DNA of 64,000 nt from an uncultured Bacteroides sp. (lineage in GTDB: Bacteria; Bacteroidota; Bacteroidia; Bacteroidales; Bacteroidaceae): NCBI GenBank assembly GCA_949296575.1, contig CASFPE010000003.1:80424-144423 (forward strand), read 5' to 3'. Positions 44,093 through 53,302 of this stretch are shown here, one piece after another. Each line of letters opens with the position of its first letter. Within the stretch, counting starts at the first letter, position 1. A program made the translations under genes and the position numbers. The notes under the pieces are model-generated. The model searched no databases and was not told where the DNA came from. It was given only the letters and a program-made list of their open reading frames with translations.

Positions 44093-46318
44093 ATGAGAAA
44101 TTTGGGCAGATGGATGGCATTGGCGGTTGTTTTCTTGCATTGTTCGGCAGGAATAGCCATAGAACTCCAAGATAGCGATATAGGAATTGTTGCAAGCAGG
44201 TTGATCGCCCATCAACATCGATTGTATGGCACTGTGAACCCGTCTAACTTGATGGACGCGATGCTTGATGATGGCAGTTGGGAAAATATTGATTATAGCG
44301 ACAGGCATTCTGTGGACACGGATGGGTGGCAGCCTCATATCCATTTCAGCAATGTGGCGCAGATGGCTGTAGCTTACAGCATGCCGGGCAATGCCTGTTA
44401 CAAGGATCCTTCTTTGTTGGATAAAATACAAAAGTCTCTGGAGTTTATCCATGTTTGGATTGGCGACCCGTTGGTGTATTCAGACAAGAAGCATCCTAAT
44501 CGCCGGGATTTGGATAATTGGTGGTGGACACAATTGGGGGACGCGCAAAAAATGATGGTGGCATTGTTGCTTGTCAAAGATGATTTGCCTTCAAGTGATA
44601 TCAGACGTTATTCAACCTTTTTGATAGACAGGACCAGCGACCCCAGCTATTTAGGAATGAATTTGGCTTCAGCAGCTGAAATCACTTTATATAAAGGTTG
44701 TATTGAGAATGATGCGCAACTGGTGCATAAAGGTTTCTCAGCCTATGCGTCTATTCTGGAATTGGTTGACACGAAATTCCCAATCAAGGCGGAAGAAAGA
44801 ACCGGAGAAGGTTTCCAATATGATTATAGTTTCCATCAGCATCGCAGGCAACTTCAAAGCGGCAGTTACGGCTTTGATTTGATTCCGGCTCTGACGAACA
44901 GCATGTTGTTTGCGCAAGGGACTTCTTTTGATGCTGCGTTTACAACAGAAAATCGTTCTGTGTTTTCTAAAGGAATACAGGAGGGGCATTTGCTTTTGAG
45001 TTATCGTGGCACAATGGATTTTGGCTGCAAAGGGCGTTCCATGGTGAAGAAGGGTTTTGATGAAACGCTTGTTGGGAAGATTAAAAAGGTTGACCCTCAG
45101 CATGCCGATATTTATGAAAAGTGGGAAAAACATGTGGCTCATGGCGGTGATTTCCCTATAACCGGCAATAAATATTTCTGGGATTCCAATATAATGACCC
45201 ATCATGGGAAGCGTTATTATATGTCGGCCAAAATTCAATCTGTGCGCAATGTCGGGACAGAGTCCATCAACCAGGAAAACCAAAGAGGCCGCAATCTTCC
45301 GAAAGGCGCCACCAACATTTTGGTCACGGGTGATGAATATGATGGGATCTATCCTGTGTGGGACTGGACACGCATCCCCGGAACAACAGCCATTATGGAT
45401 GCATCGGGAGCGTATTTGCCCGATGGTTATTTGTATGCATTGAATGAATTTGGGGGAGGAGTGACGGATGGCGTGTCAGGAGTTATTGCATACGAGGACA
45501 GCAAAGATGAGGCGAAATACAACGACCATTTGACGGCCAAGAAAGCTTATTTCTTCATGGATGATTTCATGCTTTGCCTTGGAACAGCCATCAAAGATGA
45601 TAGTTCATTCCCGGTGGCCACTTCTGTGAACCAATGTTTGCAAAACGGTCCTGTTTATTATGGAGACGAGAGAGGTGAAAATGTCTTGGATGTTTCTACG
45701 ACAACCGGTGACGTTCATTGGGTGCATCATGGAGAGGTAGGCTACCTTTTCCCTTCATCTTCGGAAATAACCATTCAGGGAAGGAAGCAAACCGGGTCAT
45801 GGAAAAGCATAAACGGCACGCAAAGCGGTGAACCCGTTGAGAAAGATGTTTTCAGTTTATGGATTAATCATGGGGTAAATCCTGATGATGCTTGCTATCA
45901 GTACGCAGTGTTGCCCAACAAAACGCGGGAGGAAACGGCTGCGTTAGCGAAAGATTTTCCTTTCTCCGTTGTTCGCAATGACAGCATTGCCCAGATTGTT
46001 TATAGCAAAACGTTGGAGCAATACGGCATCGTGTGCTACGAAGCTGGAATGATAGAACTGCCGGATGGCTTGATGATAGAAGTGGACAGGCCCGTTATAT
46101 GCTTGTTGGAAGTGTCAGGAAAGAAGTATGATTTTGCGGTGGCCGACCCATTGTATGATGATGATGGCGAGGATGCTGTGTTGAATATTTCTGTATCAGA
46201 AAAGACGGAAAAAGGAGAGGTGAAGGAGATAGCCAAGTTGCAAGTTGATATGCCTCAAGGGCAGTATTTGGGAAGTTCTGTTGCGGTGGATTGCGCGGCT
46301 GGTGTCGTGGTGCGATGA
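44093..46318 (+). CDS. PL8 family polysaccharide lyase
   Basis: The 741-residue enzyme has a signal peptide (about 1-22) and the PL8 layout: an alpha/alpha toroid (about 25-350) followed by beta-sandwich domains. Candidate catalytic residues are N190 (LGMNLASA), H250 and Y259 (FHQHRRQLQSGSYGFD), 9 residues apart as in chondroitin AC and hyaluronate lyases. WDWTRIPGTTA near residue 425 and HHGEVGYLFPSS near residue 545 are typical of the beta domain. PL8 enzymes cleave beside glucuronic acid, leaving an unsaturated uronate that GH105 could remove. No sulfatase is nearby, so glycosaminoglycans are less likely than a plant or microbial glucuronic-acid polymer. Confidence 0.88.
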   Translation: MRNLGRWMALAVVFLHCSAGIAIELQDSDIGIVASRLIAHQHRLYGTVNPSNLMDAMLDDGSWENIDYSDRHSVDTDGWQPHIHFSNVAQMAVAYSMPGNACYKDPSLLDKIQKSLEFIHVWIGDPLVYSDKKHPNRRDLDNWWWTQLGDAQKMMVALLLVKDDLPSSDIRRYSTFLIDRTSDPSYLGMNLASAAEITLYKGCIENDAQLVHKGFSAYASILELVDTKFPIKAEERTGEGFQYDYSFHQHRRQLQSGSYGFDLIPALTNSMLFAQGTSFDAAFTTENRSVFSKGIQEGHLLLSYRGTMDFGCKGRSMVKKGFDETLVGKIKKVDPQHADIYEKWEKHVAHGGDFPITGNKYFWDSNIMTHHGKRYYMSAKIQSVRNVGTESINQENQRGRNLPKGATNILVTGDEYDGIYPVWDWTRIPGTTAIMDASGAYLPDGYLYALNEFGGGVTDGVSGVIAYEDSKDEAKYNDHLTAKKAYFFMDDFMLCLGTAIKDDSSFPVATSVNQCLQNGPVYYGDERGENVLDVSTTTGDVHWVHHGEVGYLFPSSSEITIQGRKQTGSWKSINGTQSGEPVEKDVFSLWINHGVNPDDACYQYAVLPNKTREETAALAKDFPFSVVRNDSIAQIVYSKTLEQYGIVCYEAGMIELPDGLMIEVDRPVICLLEVSGKKYDFAVADPLYDDDGEDAVLNISVSEKTEKGEVKEIAKLQVDMPQGQYLGSSVAVDCAAGVVVR

Positions 46319-46374
46319 ACCTCCAAACATTTCTTAATTTCTCTGCAATGTTCAGGCTGTTTCTGAGAATATGC

Positions 46375-46382
46375 TAAATTTG
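46375..46382 (+). promoter_or_regulatory. Putative -7 element of the AraC-type regulator gene
   Basis: TAAATTTG, fitting TAnnTTTG, 19 nt before the start codon at 46402. No matching TTTG -33 box is visible. Confidence 0.45.
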
Positions 46383-46401
46383 TGGTTGGAAACGAGTTTA
46401 A

Positions 46402-47292
46402 ATGCAGAGCCGTATGAACAGCCATATCATCCGCGAGATTACGCCGTTGTCGGACAGCGATTGTTTTTACATTGCCGACAGGAGAAAGAAGGAGTTCACT
46501 TACCCCATACACCGCCACCGCGAGTTTGAACTGAACTTCACGGAAAATTCCAAAGGCGTGCGCCGGATTGTGGGCGACTCGATTGAGATTATCGGGGACT
46601 ATGATTTGGTGCTGATCACGAGCAAGGACTTGGAGCATGTGTGGGAGCAACACGAATGCACCTCGACGGAGATACGCGAAATCACCATACAGTTCTCGCC
46701 GGAATTGTTCTTCAACAACCTTCTGAACAAGAACCAGTTCACTTCGGTCAACCGCATGCTGAAGGATGCGGAGAAGGGCATTTCGTTTCCCCTCTCCGCC
46801 ATCATGCGGGTGTATTCGTTGCTCGACAAGCTGTCATCGGAAGCCGACGGCTTTTATGCGGTGGTCAAGTTCCTGACCATCCTGTATGAACTGTCCAAAT
46901 GCCCTTACGTGATGTTGTCGAGTTCGGCCTTTGCGCGTGTGGAACCGGCGTTCGACGACAAGCGCATCACGAAGGTGCAGGAATACATTGCCGACCATTT
47001 CCGTGAGCCGATTTCGTTGCCTCAGTTGGCTGATTTGGTCAACATGACGCCGGTGTCCTTCAGCCGTTTTTTCAAGCTATGCACGGGAAAGAACATATCC
47101 AACTACATCATCGACGTGCGCATCGGGGCGGTGGCCCGTTTGCTGGTGGACACTTCGATGTCTATCTCCGAGATATGCTACGATTGCGGGTTCAACAACC
47201 TGTCGAACTTCAACCGCATTTTCCTGAAGAAAAAAGGCTGTTCGCCCAAGGTGTTCCGCGAGAACTATTGCAAGAAGCGGGTGTTGGTGTAG
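46402..47292 (+). CDS. AraC family transcriptional regulator
   Basis: The 296-residue protein has an N-terminal cupin-like sensing domain (about 10-95: YPIHRHREFELNFTENSKGVRR) and a C-terminal double helix-turn-helix (about 195-290: YIADHFREPISLPQLADLVNMT, SRFFKLCTGKNISNYI, ICYDCGFNNLSNFNRIFLKKKGCSP). The architecture matches sugar-responsive AraC regulators such as RhaS-type proteins. It lies 83 bp after the PL8 gene, in the same direction but in GC-richer DNA. It is the only regulator near the locus, which lacks SusR-like, hybrid two-component or ECF regulators, so it is the best candidate to control the genes. It might act through the shared upstream boxes. Confidence 0.9.
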   Translation: MQSRMNSHIIREITPLSDSDCFYIADRRKKEFTYPIHRHREFELNFTENSKGVRRIVGDSIEIIGDYDLVLITSKDLEHVWEQHECTSTEIREITIQFSPELFFNNLLNKNQFTSVNRMLKDAEKGISFPLSAIMRVYSLLDKLSSEADGFYAVVKFLTILYELSKCPYVMLSSSAFARVEPAFDDKRITKVQEYIADHFREPISLPQLADLVNMTPVSFSRFFKLCTGKNISNYIIDVRIGAVARLLVDTSMSISEICYDCGFNNLSNFNRIFLKKKGCSPKVFRENYCKKRVLV

Positions 47293-47329
47293 GCCGTTGG
47301 GCGGCATGCGCTGCCTTGCTTCCGCAAAA

Positions 47330-47461
47330 TCCTCCTAACGTTTCGCCCCAAACCTTGGAACGTTTTGCTTGAAACCTTGGGACGTTTTCACGAAATGTTG
47401 CTGAACAATCGGGCGATTGTTCTACGAACTTTTCCAAAATGTTCTGTGAACTTTTCCGGGA
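47330..47461. repeat. Intergenic array of six 22-nt degenerate units
   Basis: The 383-bp gap between the AraC gene and lpxA holds no gene but begins with six contiguous 22-nt units (47330, 47352, 47374, 47396, 47418, 47440). The first three share [AT]CCT......ACGTTT at fixed columns; the last three share TGTT at columns 1-4, and units five and six also share GAACTTTTCC. An 8-bp inverted repeat (47403-47410 with 47415-47422) lies inside. The period is not a multiple of three, so it is not codon structure. Confidence 0.65.
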
Positions 47462-47601
47462 AGCTCCCGGCGGCTTTCCTGCGCCGCATGGCATGCACCC
47501 GTTTCCCTTGCGGCGGGTGCGGGGCAGGCGGATGGGGCGTGTCCTCCGCTTCTTCGGGGAGGGCAGGGGAGGGAAAGCCGTTCCTTCCGTGCGGGGGAAA
47601 A

Positions 47602-47634
47602 GAAAACCGCCCCGGCATTCCTGCATCGGGGCGG
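47602..47634 (-). terminator. Rho-independent terminator downstream of lpxA
   Basis: On the - strand, an 8-bp GC stem (47627-47634 with 47607-47614) and a 12-nt loop are followed by TTTTCTTTT. It lies about 40 bp after the lpxA stop codon and would end the RND-lpxA transcript. Confidence 0.8.
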
Positions 47635-47675
47635 TTGGGCGCTGCCGTTGAAGGCAGCTTTTGAAAATGAGAAAT

Positions 47676-48446
47676 TTATCGTATCAATCCAAGTTTCGTT
47701 TCCTTGCAGAAGCGGATGATGTTTTCTATTTCCTCGCTCATCGGCACTTGGTCGCGCACTTTGTCCACGGCATCGTCCAAGTTGATGGTGTTGCCTTGGA
47801 AGATGAGGCGGTAGGCATTGGTGATGTGGCGCAATATCCTTTCGCTTACCCCGAAGTGCGTCAGCACGATTTTGTTCACGCCGTGGTACACCGTGGGGTT
47901 TTGCGCGGCGATGATGTAGGGAGGCACATCTTTGTTGAAGCTGCATCCTCCTTGCACGAAGGCCCATTGCCCCACGCGGGTGTGCGGCTGCATCAGCACG
48001 CAGGAGCAGAGGACAGCGTGGTCTTCGATGACCGTGTCGCCTGAAACCTGCGAACCGTTGCCCACCACGATGTGGTTTCCAACGTGCGCGTCGTGCGACA
48101 GGCGGGCTGCCTGCATGATGAAGTTGTTGTCGCCCACGCGGGTTTCCCCGCCGGCGTGCGTGGCACGGATGATGACGGCATATTCGCGCACCGTGTTGTT
48201 GTTGCCGATGCGCGCGATGGTTTCCTCTCCCCGGAAGTTGAAATCCTGCGGCACTGCGCTGATGACCGCTCCTTGGTAGAAGGTGTTCCCGTTGCCGATA
48301 CGCGCACCGCTGAGGATGCTCACGTAGGGCATAATCACATTGTCGTCGCCGATTTCCACATTCTTGTCGATGTAGGCGAACGGATGGATGGTCACGTTTT
48401 TCCCAATCTTTGCGCTGGGATCGACGTATGCTAATGGACTAATCAT
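47676..48446 (-). CDS. lpxA: UDP-N-acetylglucosamine acyltransferase
   Basis: LpxA transfers a 3-hydroxyacyl chain to UDP-GlcNAc, the first step of lipid A synthesis. The 256 residues from the ATG at 48446 form a left-handed beta-helix of hexapeptide repeats (ISPLAYVDPSAKIGKNVTIHPFAYI) plus a C-terminal helical tail. LSHDAHVGNHIVVGN near residue 122 contains the likely catalytic histidine (His125 in E. coli). The frame extends to a TTG at 48473 overlapping the efflux gene, which is not needed. It lies apart from other lipid A genes in this window and directly behind a multidrug efflux operon. Confidence 0.9.
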   Translation of the reverse strand: MISPLAYVDPSAKIGKNVTIHPFAYIDKNVEIGDDNVIMPYVSILSGARIGNGNTFYQGAVISAVPQDFNFRGEETIARIGNNNTVREYAVIIRATHAGGETRVGDNNFIMQAARLSHDAHVGNHIVVGNGSQVSGDTVIEDHAVLCSCVLMQPHTRVGQWAFVQGGCSFNKDVPPYIIAAQNPTVYHGVNKIVLTHFGVSERILRHITNAYRLIFQGNTINLDDAVDKVRDQVPMSEEIENIIRFCKETKLGLIR

Positions 48447-48469
48447 ATTATTAAATTTTAAAGGTTGAT

Positions 48470-49852
48470 TCAATCTCTGCCGCCGCCCAATGCTTCATAC
48501 AGGTTGATGACGGCCTGCATGCGCTGGAACGTGTCGGACACTTCGTTCAGTTGTGCGCTGAGCAACGACTGCTGTGCTGTCAGTATTTCCAAGTAAGTGG
48601 ACTGCCCTGACTGGAACAAGCTCTGCGTGTACTCTACGGCTTTGTTCAACTCCATCACCTGTGCCTGGTCTTGTTCAATCTTCTTGCTGGCCGTTTCGTA
48701 GAGGAACAGGGCGTTGCTCACTTCCTGTCCGGCGTTCAAGATGGCCTGTTGGTAATTCATTTTGGCGATTTCCTCCTCTTTCTTCGATACTTTGAGGTTG
48801 GCAATCAGCTTCCCTTGGTTGAAGATGGGCTGCGCAAGCGAGCCTAATGCCTGCAAAAGCAGTTGTCCGGGGTTAGCCACCGACATGCCCGACCCGTTTG
48901 TCCATCCCACAGTCCCGCCAATGGAGAGCGAAGGATAGAAAGCAGAGCGTGCCTGGTTGGTGGTGTAATAGGCGCTTGCCAAAGTCATTTCCGCCATCTT
49001 CACGTCAGGACGGTTGGAAAGCAACTGCAAGGGGATGCCGGCCTCCAGGTTGTTTGGCATCACTTGTTCTTCCAAAGTGCTGCGTTCGATGCGTTGCGGG
49101 GCCTGTGCCAGCATGACCGACATGGCATTCTCCGTTTCGCGTACCTGCCGGCGAAGGTCAGCCAGCGACGCTTCCACCTGATGATAAGTGGCTTTCGACT
49201 GCACCACTGCGGCCTCTGTTGTCATGCCGGCTTCCTTCATGGCCTCCATCGTGCGCACGTTTTCTTTCCAGATGTCGCATGTTTGCTCGGTGATGGACAC
49301 CTGTTTGTCCAGCATCAGCAGGGTGTAGTACGTGTTGGCAATGTTGGCAATCAGTTGCGAGCGCACGGCTTGTTCGTAGGCTTCGCTCTGCAGGAGGGCG
49401 GCTTTCGCCCCGCGCTTCGCGTTCAGCACCTTGCCGAACAGGTCGATTTCCCAGCTGGCCGACAGCGGCAGGCTGTAGGCTTTGGCATTGGGCGAATGGT
49501 CCATCGTGGTGATGGTGCCTTGCGGCGCGAGGTTGATGGACGGCAGATAGGAGAGTTTGGCCGAAGTCAGCATCACTTTGGCTTCTTCCACGCGGAGAAT
49601 GGCCGTCTGCATGTCCACGTTTTTCTCCAACCCTTGTTCAATCAGGGCTTGGAGTTGGGCATCGCGGAACAGTTCTTTCCAAGGGAGGTTCCCCATGTTG
49701 GCCGTGTCCGATGCCAAGGTATCGGTCTCCGACACCGGGTCGCGGTAAAGGCCCGAAGCATCGATGTCTTCCGGGCGGTCGTAGGCTTTATAGATGTGGC
49801 AGCTGCTCAGGAGAGCAGTTGCGCACATCATATATATTATTTGTCTTTTCAT
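48470..49852 (-). CDS. RND efflux system outer-membrane factor (TolC/OprM family lipoprotein)
   Basis: The 460-residue outer-membrane channel of a tripartite pump. It begins with a lipoprotein signal, MKRQIIYMMCATALLSSC (Cys18), as in OprM/CusC. It then shows the two repeated OEP halves, with LPWKELFRDAQLQALIEQGLEKN near 55, SLPLSASWEIDLFGKV near 125 and RPDVKMAEMTLASA near 285, and a last coiled-coil segment near 400. The gene starts 20 bp after the RND pump gene, so all three pump parts are one operon, with lpxA 23 bp downstream. Confidence 0.95.
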   Translation of the reverse strand: MKRQIIYMMCATALLSSCHIYKAYDRPEDIDASGLYRDPVSETDTLASDTANMGNLPWKELFRDAQLQALIEQGLEKNVDMQTAILRVEEAKVMLTSAKLSYLPSINLAPQGTITTMDHSPNAKAYSLPLSASWEIDLFGKVLNAKRGAKAALLQSEAYEQAVRSQLIANIANTYYTLLMLDKQVSITEQTCDIWKENVRTMEAMKEAGMTTEAAVVQSKATYHQVEASLADLRRQVRETENAMSVMLAQAPQRIERSTLEEQVMPNNLEAGIPLQLLSNRPDVKMAEMTLASAYYTTNQARSAFYPSLSIGGTVGWTNGSGMSVANPGQLLLQALGSLAQPIFNQGKLIANLKVSKKEEEIAKMNYQQAILNAGQEVSNALFLYETASKKIEQDQAQVMELNKAVEYTQSLFQSGQSTYLEILTAQQSLLSAQLNEVSDTFQRMQAVINLYEALGGGRD

Positions 49853-49871
49853 AAAAATACTTCAATCTAAA

Positions 49872-52800
49872 TTATTTGGCATATTGCTCGATTTCTGTTT
49901 TCACATCGCTGTTGTCCAAGTCTTCCCATTCGATGGGTTTCACCTTTTCTTGCAGGTACTGGAACACTACGAACAGTGCCGGCACCACGAAGATTTGCAG
50001 GATCATGCCGATGAACATGCCGCCGATGGCCGATGTTCCCAAGGTGCGGTAGCCATGTGCGCCCGCGCCGCTGGCGAACATCAGCGGGAGCAAGCCGATG
50101 ACCATGGCCAAAGATGTCATCAAGATAGGACGCAGACGGGCAGCGGCGCCGAGGACGGCTGCCCAAGTGATGCTCATTCCCATCCTGCGGCGGTCCAATG
50201 CGAACTCTACAATCAGGATGGCATTCTTGGCCAACAAGCCCATCAACATGATCAAGGCAATCTGCATGTAGATGTCGTTCGACATGGTGCCGATAATCAT
50301 TTGCAAGGCCGGAACGCTGCCGATGGCGCTGGCAATGTTGACAAAGATGAAGCTGCCCATCAATCCGAACGGGATGGAAAGCAACACGGCCAGCGGAAGG
50401 ATGTAGCTTTCATACTGTGCGCTCAGCAACAGGTAAACGAACACGAAGCAAAGCACGAAAATCATGCCGGTGCTGCTGCCGCTCGTTTCGGCTTCTTCGC
50501 GCGCCATGCCGCCCAGTTCGTAGGCGAATCCTTCGGGAAGGTTCTGCTCTGCCACCTCGGCAATGGCCTGCAGTGCTTGGCCGGAAGTGTAGCCCGTGGC
50601 GGGCGCCACCATCACTTTCATGGAAGTGTAGAGGTTGAAACGGCTGATGACATCCGGGCCATACACCTTCGTCAGCTTGATGAACTGGCTGATGGGCGCC
50701 ATTTCGCCGCTGGCATTGCGCACCTTGACGCTGTTCAGCGATTCCAGGTTCTTCGTGGCTTCGTGTTCCGCCTGAATCATCACGCGGTACATCTTTCCGA
50801 AGCTGTTGAAGTTGGATGCGTACAGTCCGCCGTAGTATCCCTGCATCACGCTCAGGATGTCGCCCGGGCTGATGCCGGCACGTTTGCAGGCGGCCACGTC
50901 GATATCCAATTGGTATTGCGGGAAACTGGGGTTGAAGCTGGTGGCGGCCGAAGTGATTTCGGGGCGTTCTTGCAAAGCAGCGATATAATTGTTGGCCACT
51001 TCGAAGAAGCGGTCCAAGCTTCCGCCTGTCTTGTCCTGCATGTTCAACTCAATATCGGTAGAAGCGGAGTAGCCCGGAATCATAGGCGGCGCGAAGAACA
51101 GCACCTGTGCTTCCTTGATGATTTCGCGGGCGCGCATGAACAACGTCGCGTAAACGATGGTGGAGTTTTGCATGGTTGAGCGTTCCTCCCACGGCTTCAG
51201 CTTGATGATGATAGAGCCATAGCCGGGGCCTTGCCCGCCAATGAAGCTGAATCCGGAGATGACAGTGCGCGAAGCTACTGCCGGTTCGGCGGCAATCAAG
51301 CTGTCCACACGGTTCAGTATTTCCTGTGCGCGGTCCTGCGATGTGCCGGGAGGCAGGGTCACGGCACCCATGATGGTTCCCGTGTCTTCATTGGGCACCA
51401 TGCCGGTCGGCGTGACATTCATGAAGATGACCAACGCGATGATGGACGCAGCTACCAGTCCGCCGGACAGCCATTTCTTCTGGATGAAGCGCAACACTTG
51501 CTTTTTGTACTTGCCAAGGATGGATTCATATTTGGCATTGAAAGCGTCTTTGAACTTCTTGGTTGTCATTCCGGCCAAGGCCAGCAAGCTGATGACAATC
51601 AGAAGGACGCAGATGACCGGATGCTCGCTGAAGCTGAACAGGCCGAATATCATGCCCAAGATGGCCAGGATGGTGAACAAGATGGTGATGCCCGGATGGA
51701 GCAAACGTCCTACGGCATCCGTGTATTTGCCAATCATGATTTTGCGCGCTTCCTTGGTGGCCGTGGTCATGCGCTCCTTCAGTGTGGCATCGCTGTTGTG
51801 CGGTTTCAGGAAGATGGCGCACAAGGCCGGGCTTAAGGTCAAGGCATTCACCGCAGAGAAGCCGATGGCAATCGCCATGGTCAAGCCGAACTGCTGGTAG
51901 AATGTGCCGGCTGTTCCGCCCATGAACGACACCGGGATGAACACGGACATCATGACCAACGTGATGGAGACGATGGCGCCACCCAATTCGCGCATCGCAT
52001 CAATGGATGCTTGGCGCGCGGACTTGTATCCTTGGTCCAACTTGGCATGGACGCCTTCGACGACGACTATGGCATCATCCACCACAATGGCAATGGCAAG
52101 CACCATGGCCGACAGGGTCAGCAGGTTCAGGCTGAAGCCGATAATCTTCAAAACAAAGAATGTGGCAATCAAGGCCACCGGGATGGCTATGGCCGGAATC
52201 AACGTGGAGCGCATGTCTTGCAGGAAGATGTACACCACGATGAACACGAGGATGAACGCCTCAATCAACGTCTTCACCACCTCATGGATGGAGGCAAAGA
52301 GGAAGTCGTTGGCACTCTGCGCGATGTTGATGCCCAAGCCGGTCGGCATGGATTTCTGCATCTCGTCCAACACTTTCTCCAAGTTCTGGATGGTGGCCGT
52401 GGCATTGGTGCCTGCCATCTGGTAAACGATACAGCTGACGCCCTTATGCCCGTTCATCGTGTTCTCGAATCCGTAGGTGCTTCTTCCCAATTCGATGCGG
52501 GCCACGTCCTTCAGCCGCAGCACTTCGCCATCCGGCAAGGCGGAAATCACGATGTTTCCGAACTCCTCCGGCGTTTGGAGACGGCCACGGTAACGTATGG
52601 TGTATTGGAACGTTTGATCGCTCCGTTCGCCGAATTGTCCCGGTGCTGCCTCGATGTTTTGTTCAGCCAATACGCCGCTGATGTCGCTCGGCACCAGCTT
52701 GTATTGCGCCATGACATCCGGTTTCAGCCATATGCGCATGGAATAGTCTGCGCCCATCACAGATGCGTCACCCACACCGGCCACACGCTTGATTTCAGGG

Positions 52801-53291
52801 ATGATGTTGATGTTGGCGTAGTTTTCGATGAACTCGACGGTGTATTTGTCCTCGATGTCGTAGATGGAGAAAATCATCAACATGGAGGTCTGCCGCTTGC
52901 GTGTGGTGACACCGATTTGCGTCACTTCTTGCGGCAACGAACCTTGCGCCATGGTGACACGGTTTTGTACGTTCACCTGCGCCATGTCGGGGTCAGTGCC
53001 TTGGTTGAAATAGATGGTGATGTCGGCCGAACCATTGTTGGTGGCGTTGGAAGTCATGTACATCATGCCCTCCACACCATTGATCTGGTCTTCCAAGGGT
53101 GCGACAACGGAGTTCAACACAGTCTGTGCATTGGCACCCGGATAATTGGCGCTCACGTTCACCGTAGGAGGCGCGATGTCCGGGTATTGCGTGATTGGCA
53201 ACGTGGCCAACCCGATGAAGCCCAGGATGACTATCAGGATGGAGATGACCGTTGACAGTACCGGGCGGTTGATAAAGTTATCTAATTTCAT
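49872..53291 (-). CDS. RND multidrug efflux pump, AcrB/HAE1 family
   Basis: The 1139-residue inner-membrane proton/drug antiporter. Features are the N-terminal FINRPVLSTVISILIVILG helix, two periplasmic pore/docking loops, the paired aspartates in VVDDAIVVVEGV (TM4 proton relay) near residue 408, FMGGTAGTFYQQFGLTMA near 460, and LMGLLAKNAILIVEFA near 1035. The length and motifs match hydrophobic/amphiphilic efflux pumps rather than metal (CzcA) pumps. It is somewhat longer than AcrB (1049 residues), with extra residues around the middle hydrophobic segment (about 530-610). Confidence 0.97.
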   Translation of the reverse strand: MKLDNFINRPVLSTVISILIVILGFIGLATLPITQYPDIAPPTVNVSANYPGANAQTVLNSVVAPLEDQINGVEGMMYMTSNATNNGSADITIYFNQGTDPDMAQVNVQNRVTMAQGSLPQEVTQIGVTTRKRQTSMLMIFSIYDIEDKYTVEFIENYANINIIPEIKRVAGVGDASVMGADYSMRIWLKPDVMAQYKLVPSDISGVLAEQNIEAAPGQFGERSDQTFQYTIRYRGRLQTPEEFGNIVISALPDGEVLRLKDVARIELGRSTYGFENTMNGHKGVSCIVYQMAGTNATATIQNLEKVLDEMQKSMPTGLGINIAQSANDFLFASIHEVVKTLIEAFILVFIVVYIFLQDMRSTLIPAIAIPVALIATFFVLKIIGFSLNLLTLSAMVLAIAIVVDDAIVVVEGVHAKLDQGYKSARQASIDAMRELGGAIVSITLVMMSVFIPVSFMGGTAGTFYQQFGLTMAIAIGFSAVNALTLSPALCAIFLKPHNSDATLKERMTTATKEARKIMIGKYTDAVGRLLHPGITILFTILAILGMIFGLFSFSEHPVICVLLIVISLLALAGMTTKKFKDAFNAKYESILGKYKKQVLRFIQKKWLSGGLVAASIIALVIFMNVTPTGMVPNEDTGTIMGAVTLPPGTSQDRAQEILNRVDSLIAAEPAVASRTVISGFSFIGGQGPGYGSIIIKLKPWEERSTMQNSTIVYATLFMRAREIIKEAQVLFFAPPMIPGYSASTDIELNMQDKTGGSLDRFFEVANNYIAALQERPEITSAATSFNPSFPQYQLDIDVAACKRAGISPGDILSVMQGYYGGLYASNFNSFGKMYRVMIQAEHEATKNLESLNSVKVRNASGEMAPISQFIKLTKVYGPDVISRFNLYTSMKVMVAPATGYTSGQALQAIAEVAEQNLPEGFAYELGGMAREEAETSGSSTGMIFVLCFVFVYLLLSAQYESYILPLAVLLSIPFGLMGSFIFVNIASAIGSVPALQMIIGTMSNDIYMQIALIMLMGLLAKNAILIVEFALDRRRMGMSITWAAVLGAAARLRPILMTSLAMVIGLLPLMFASGAGAHGYRTLGTSAIGGMFIGMILQIFVVPALFVVFQYLQEKVKPIEWEDLDNSDVKTEIEQYAK

Positions 53292-53302
53292 ATTTTCCTT
53301 TA

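Noticed and set aside
47330..47461. CRISPR array
   Set aside because: The periodic arrays have no constant repeat separated by unique spacers, the period is only 22 nt, and no cas genes are present.
49794..51179. A 461-codon + strand frame opposite the RND pump and outer-membrane factor genes
   Set aside because: Its product is an implausible His/Gln/Asp-rich sequence that mirrors the codon structure of the strongly supported pump gene. The same applies to 52011-53255.
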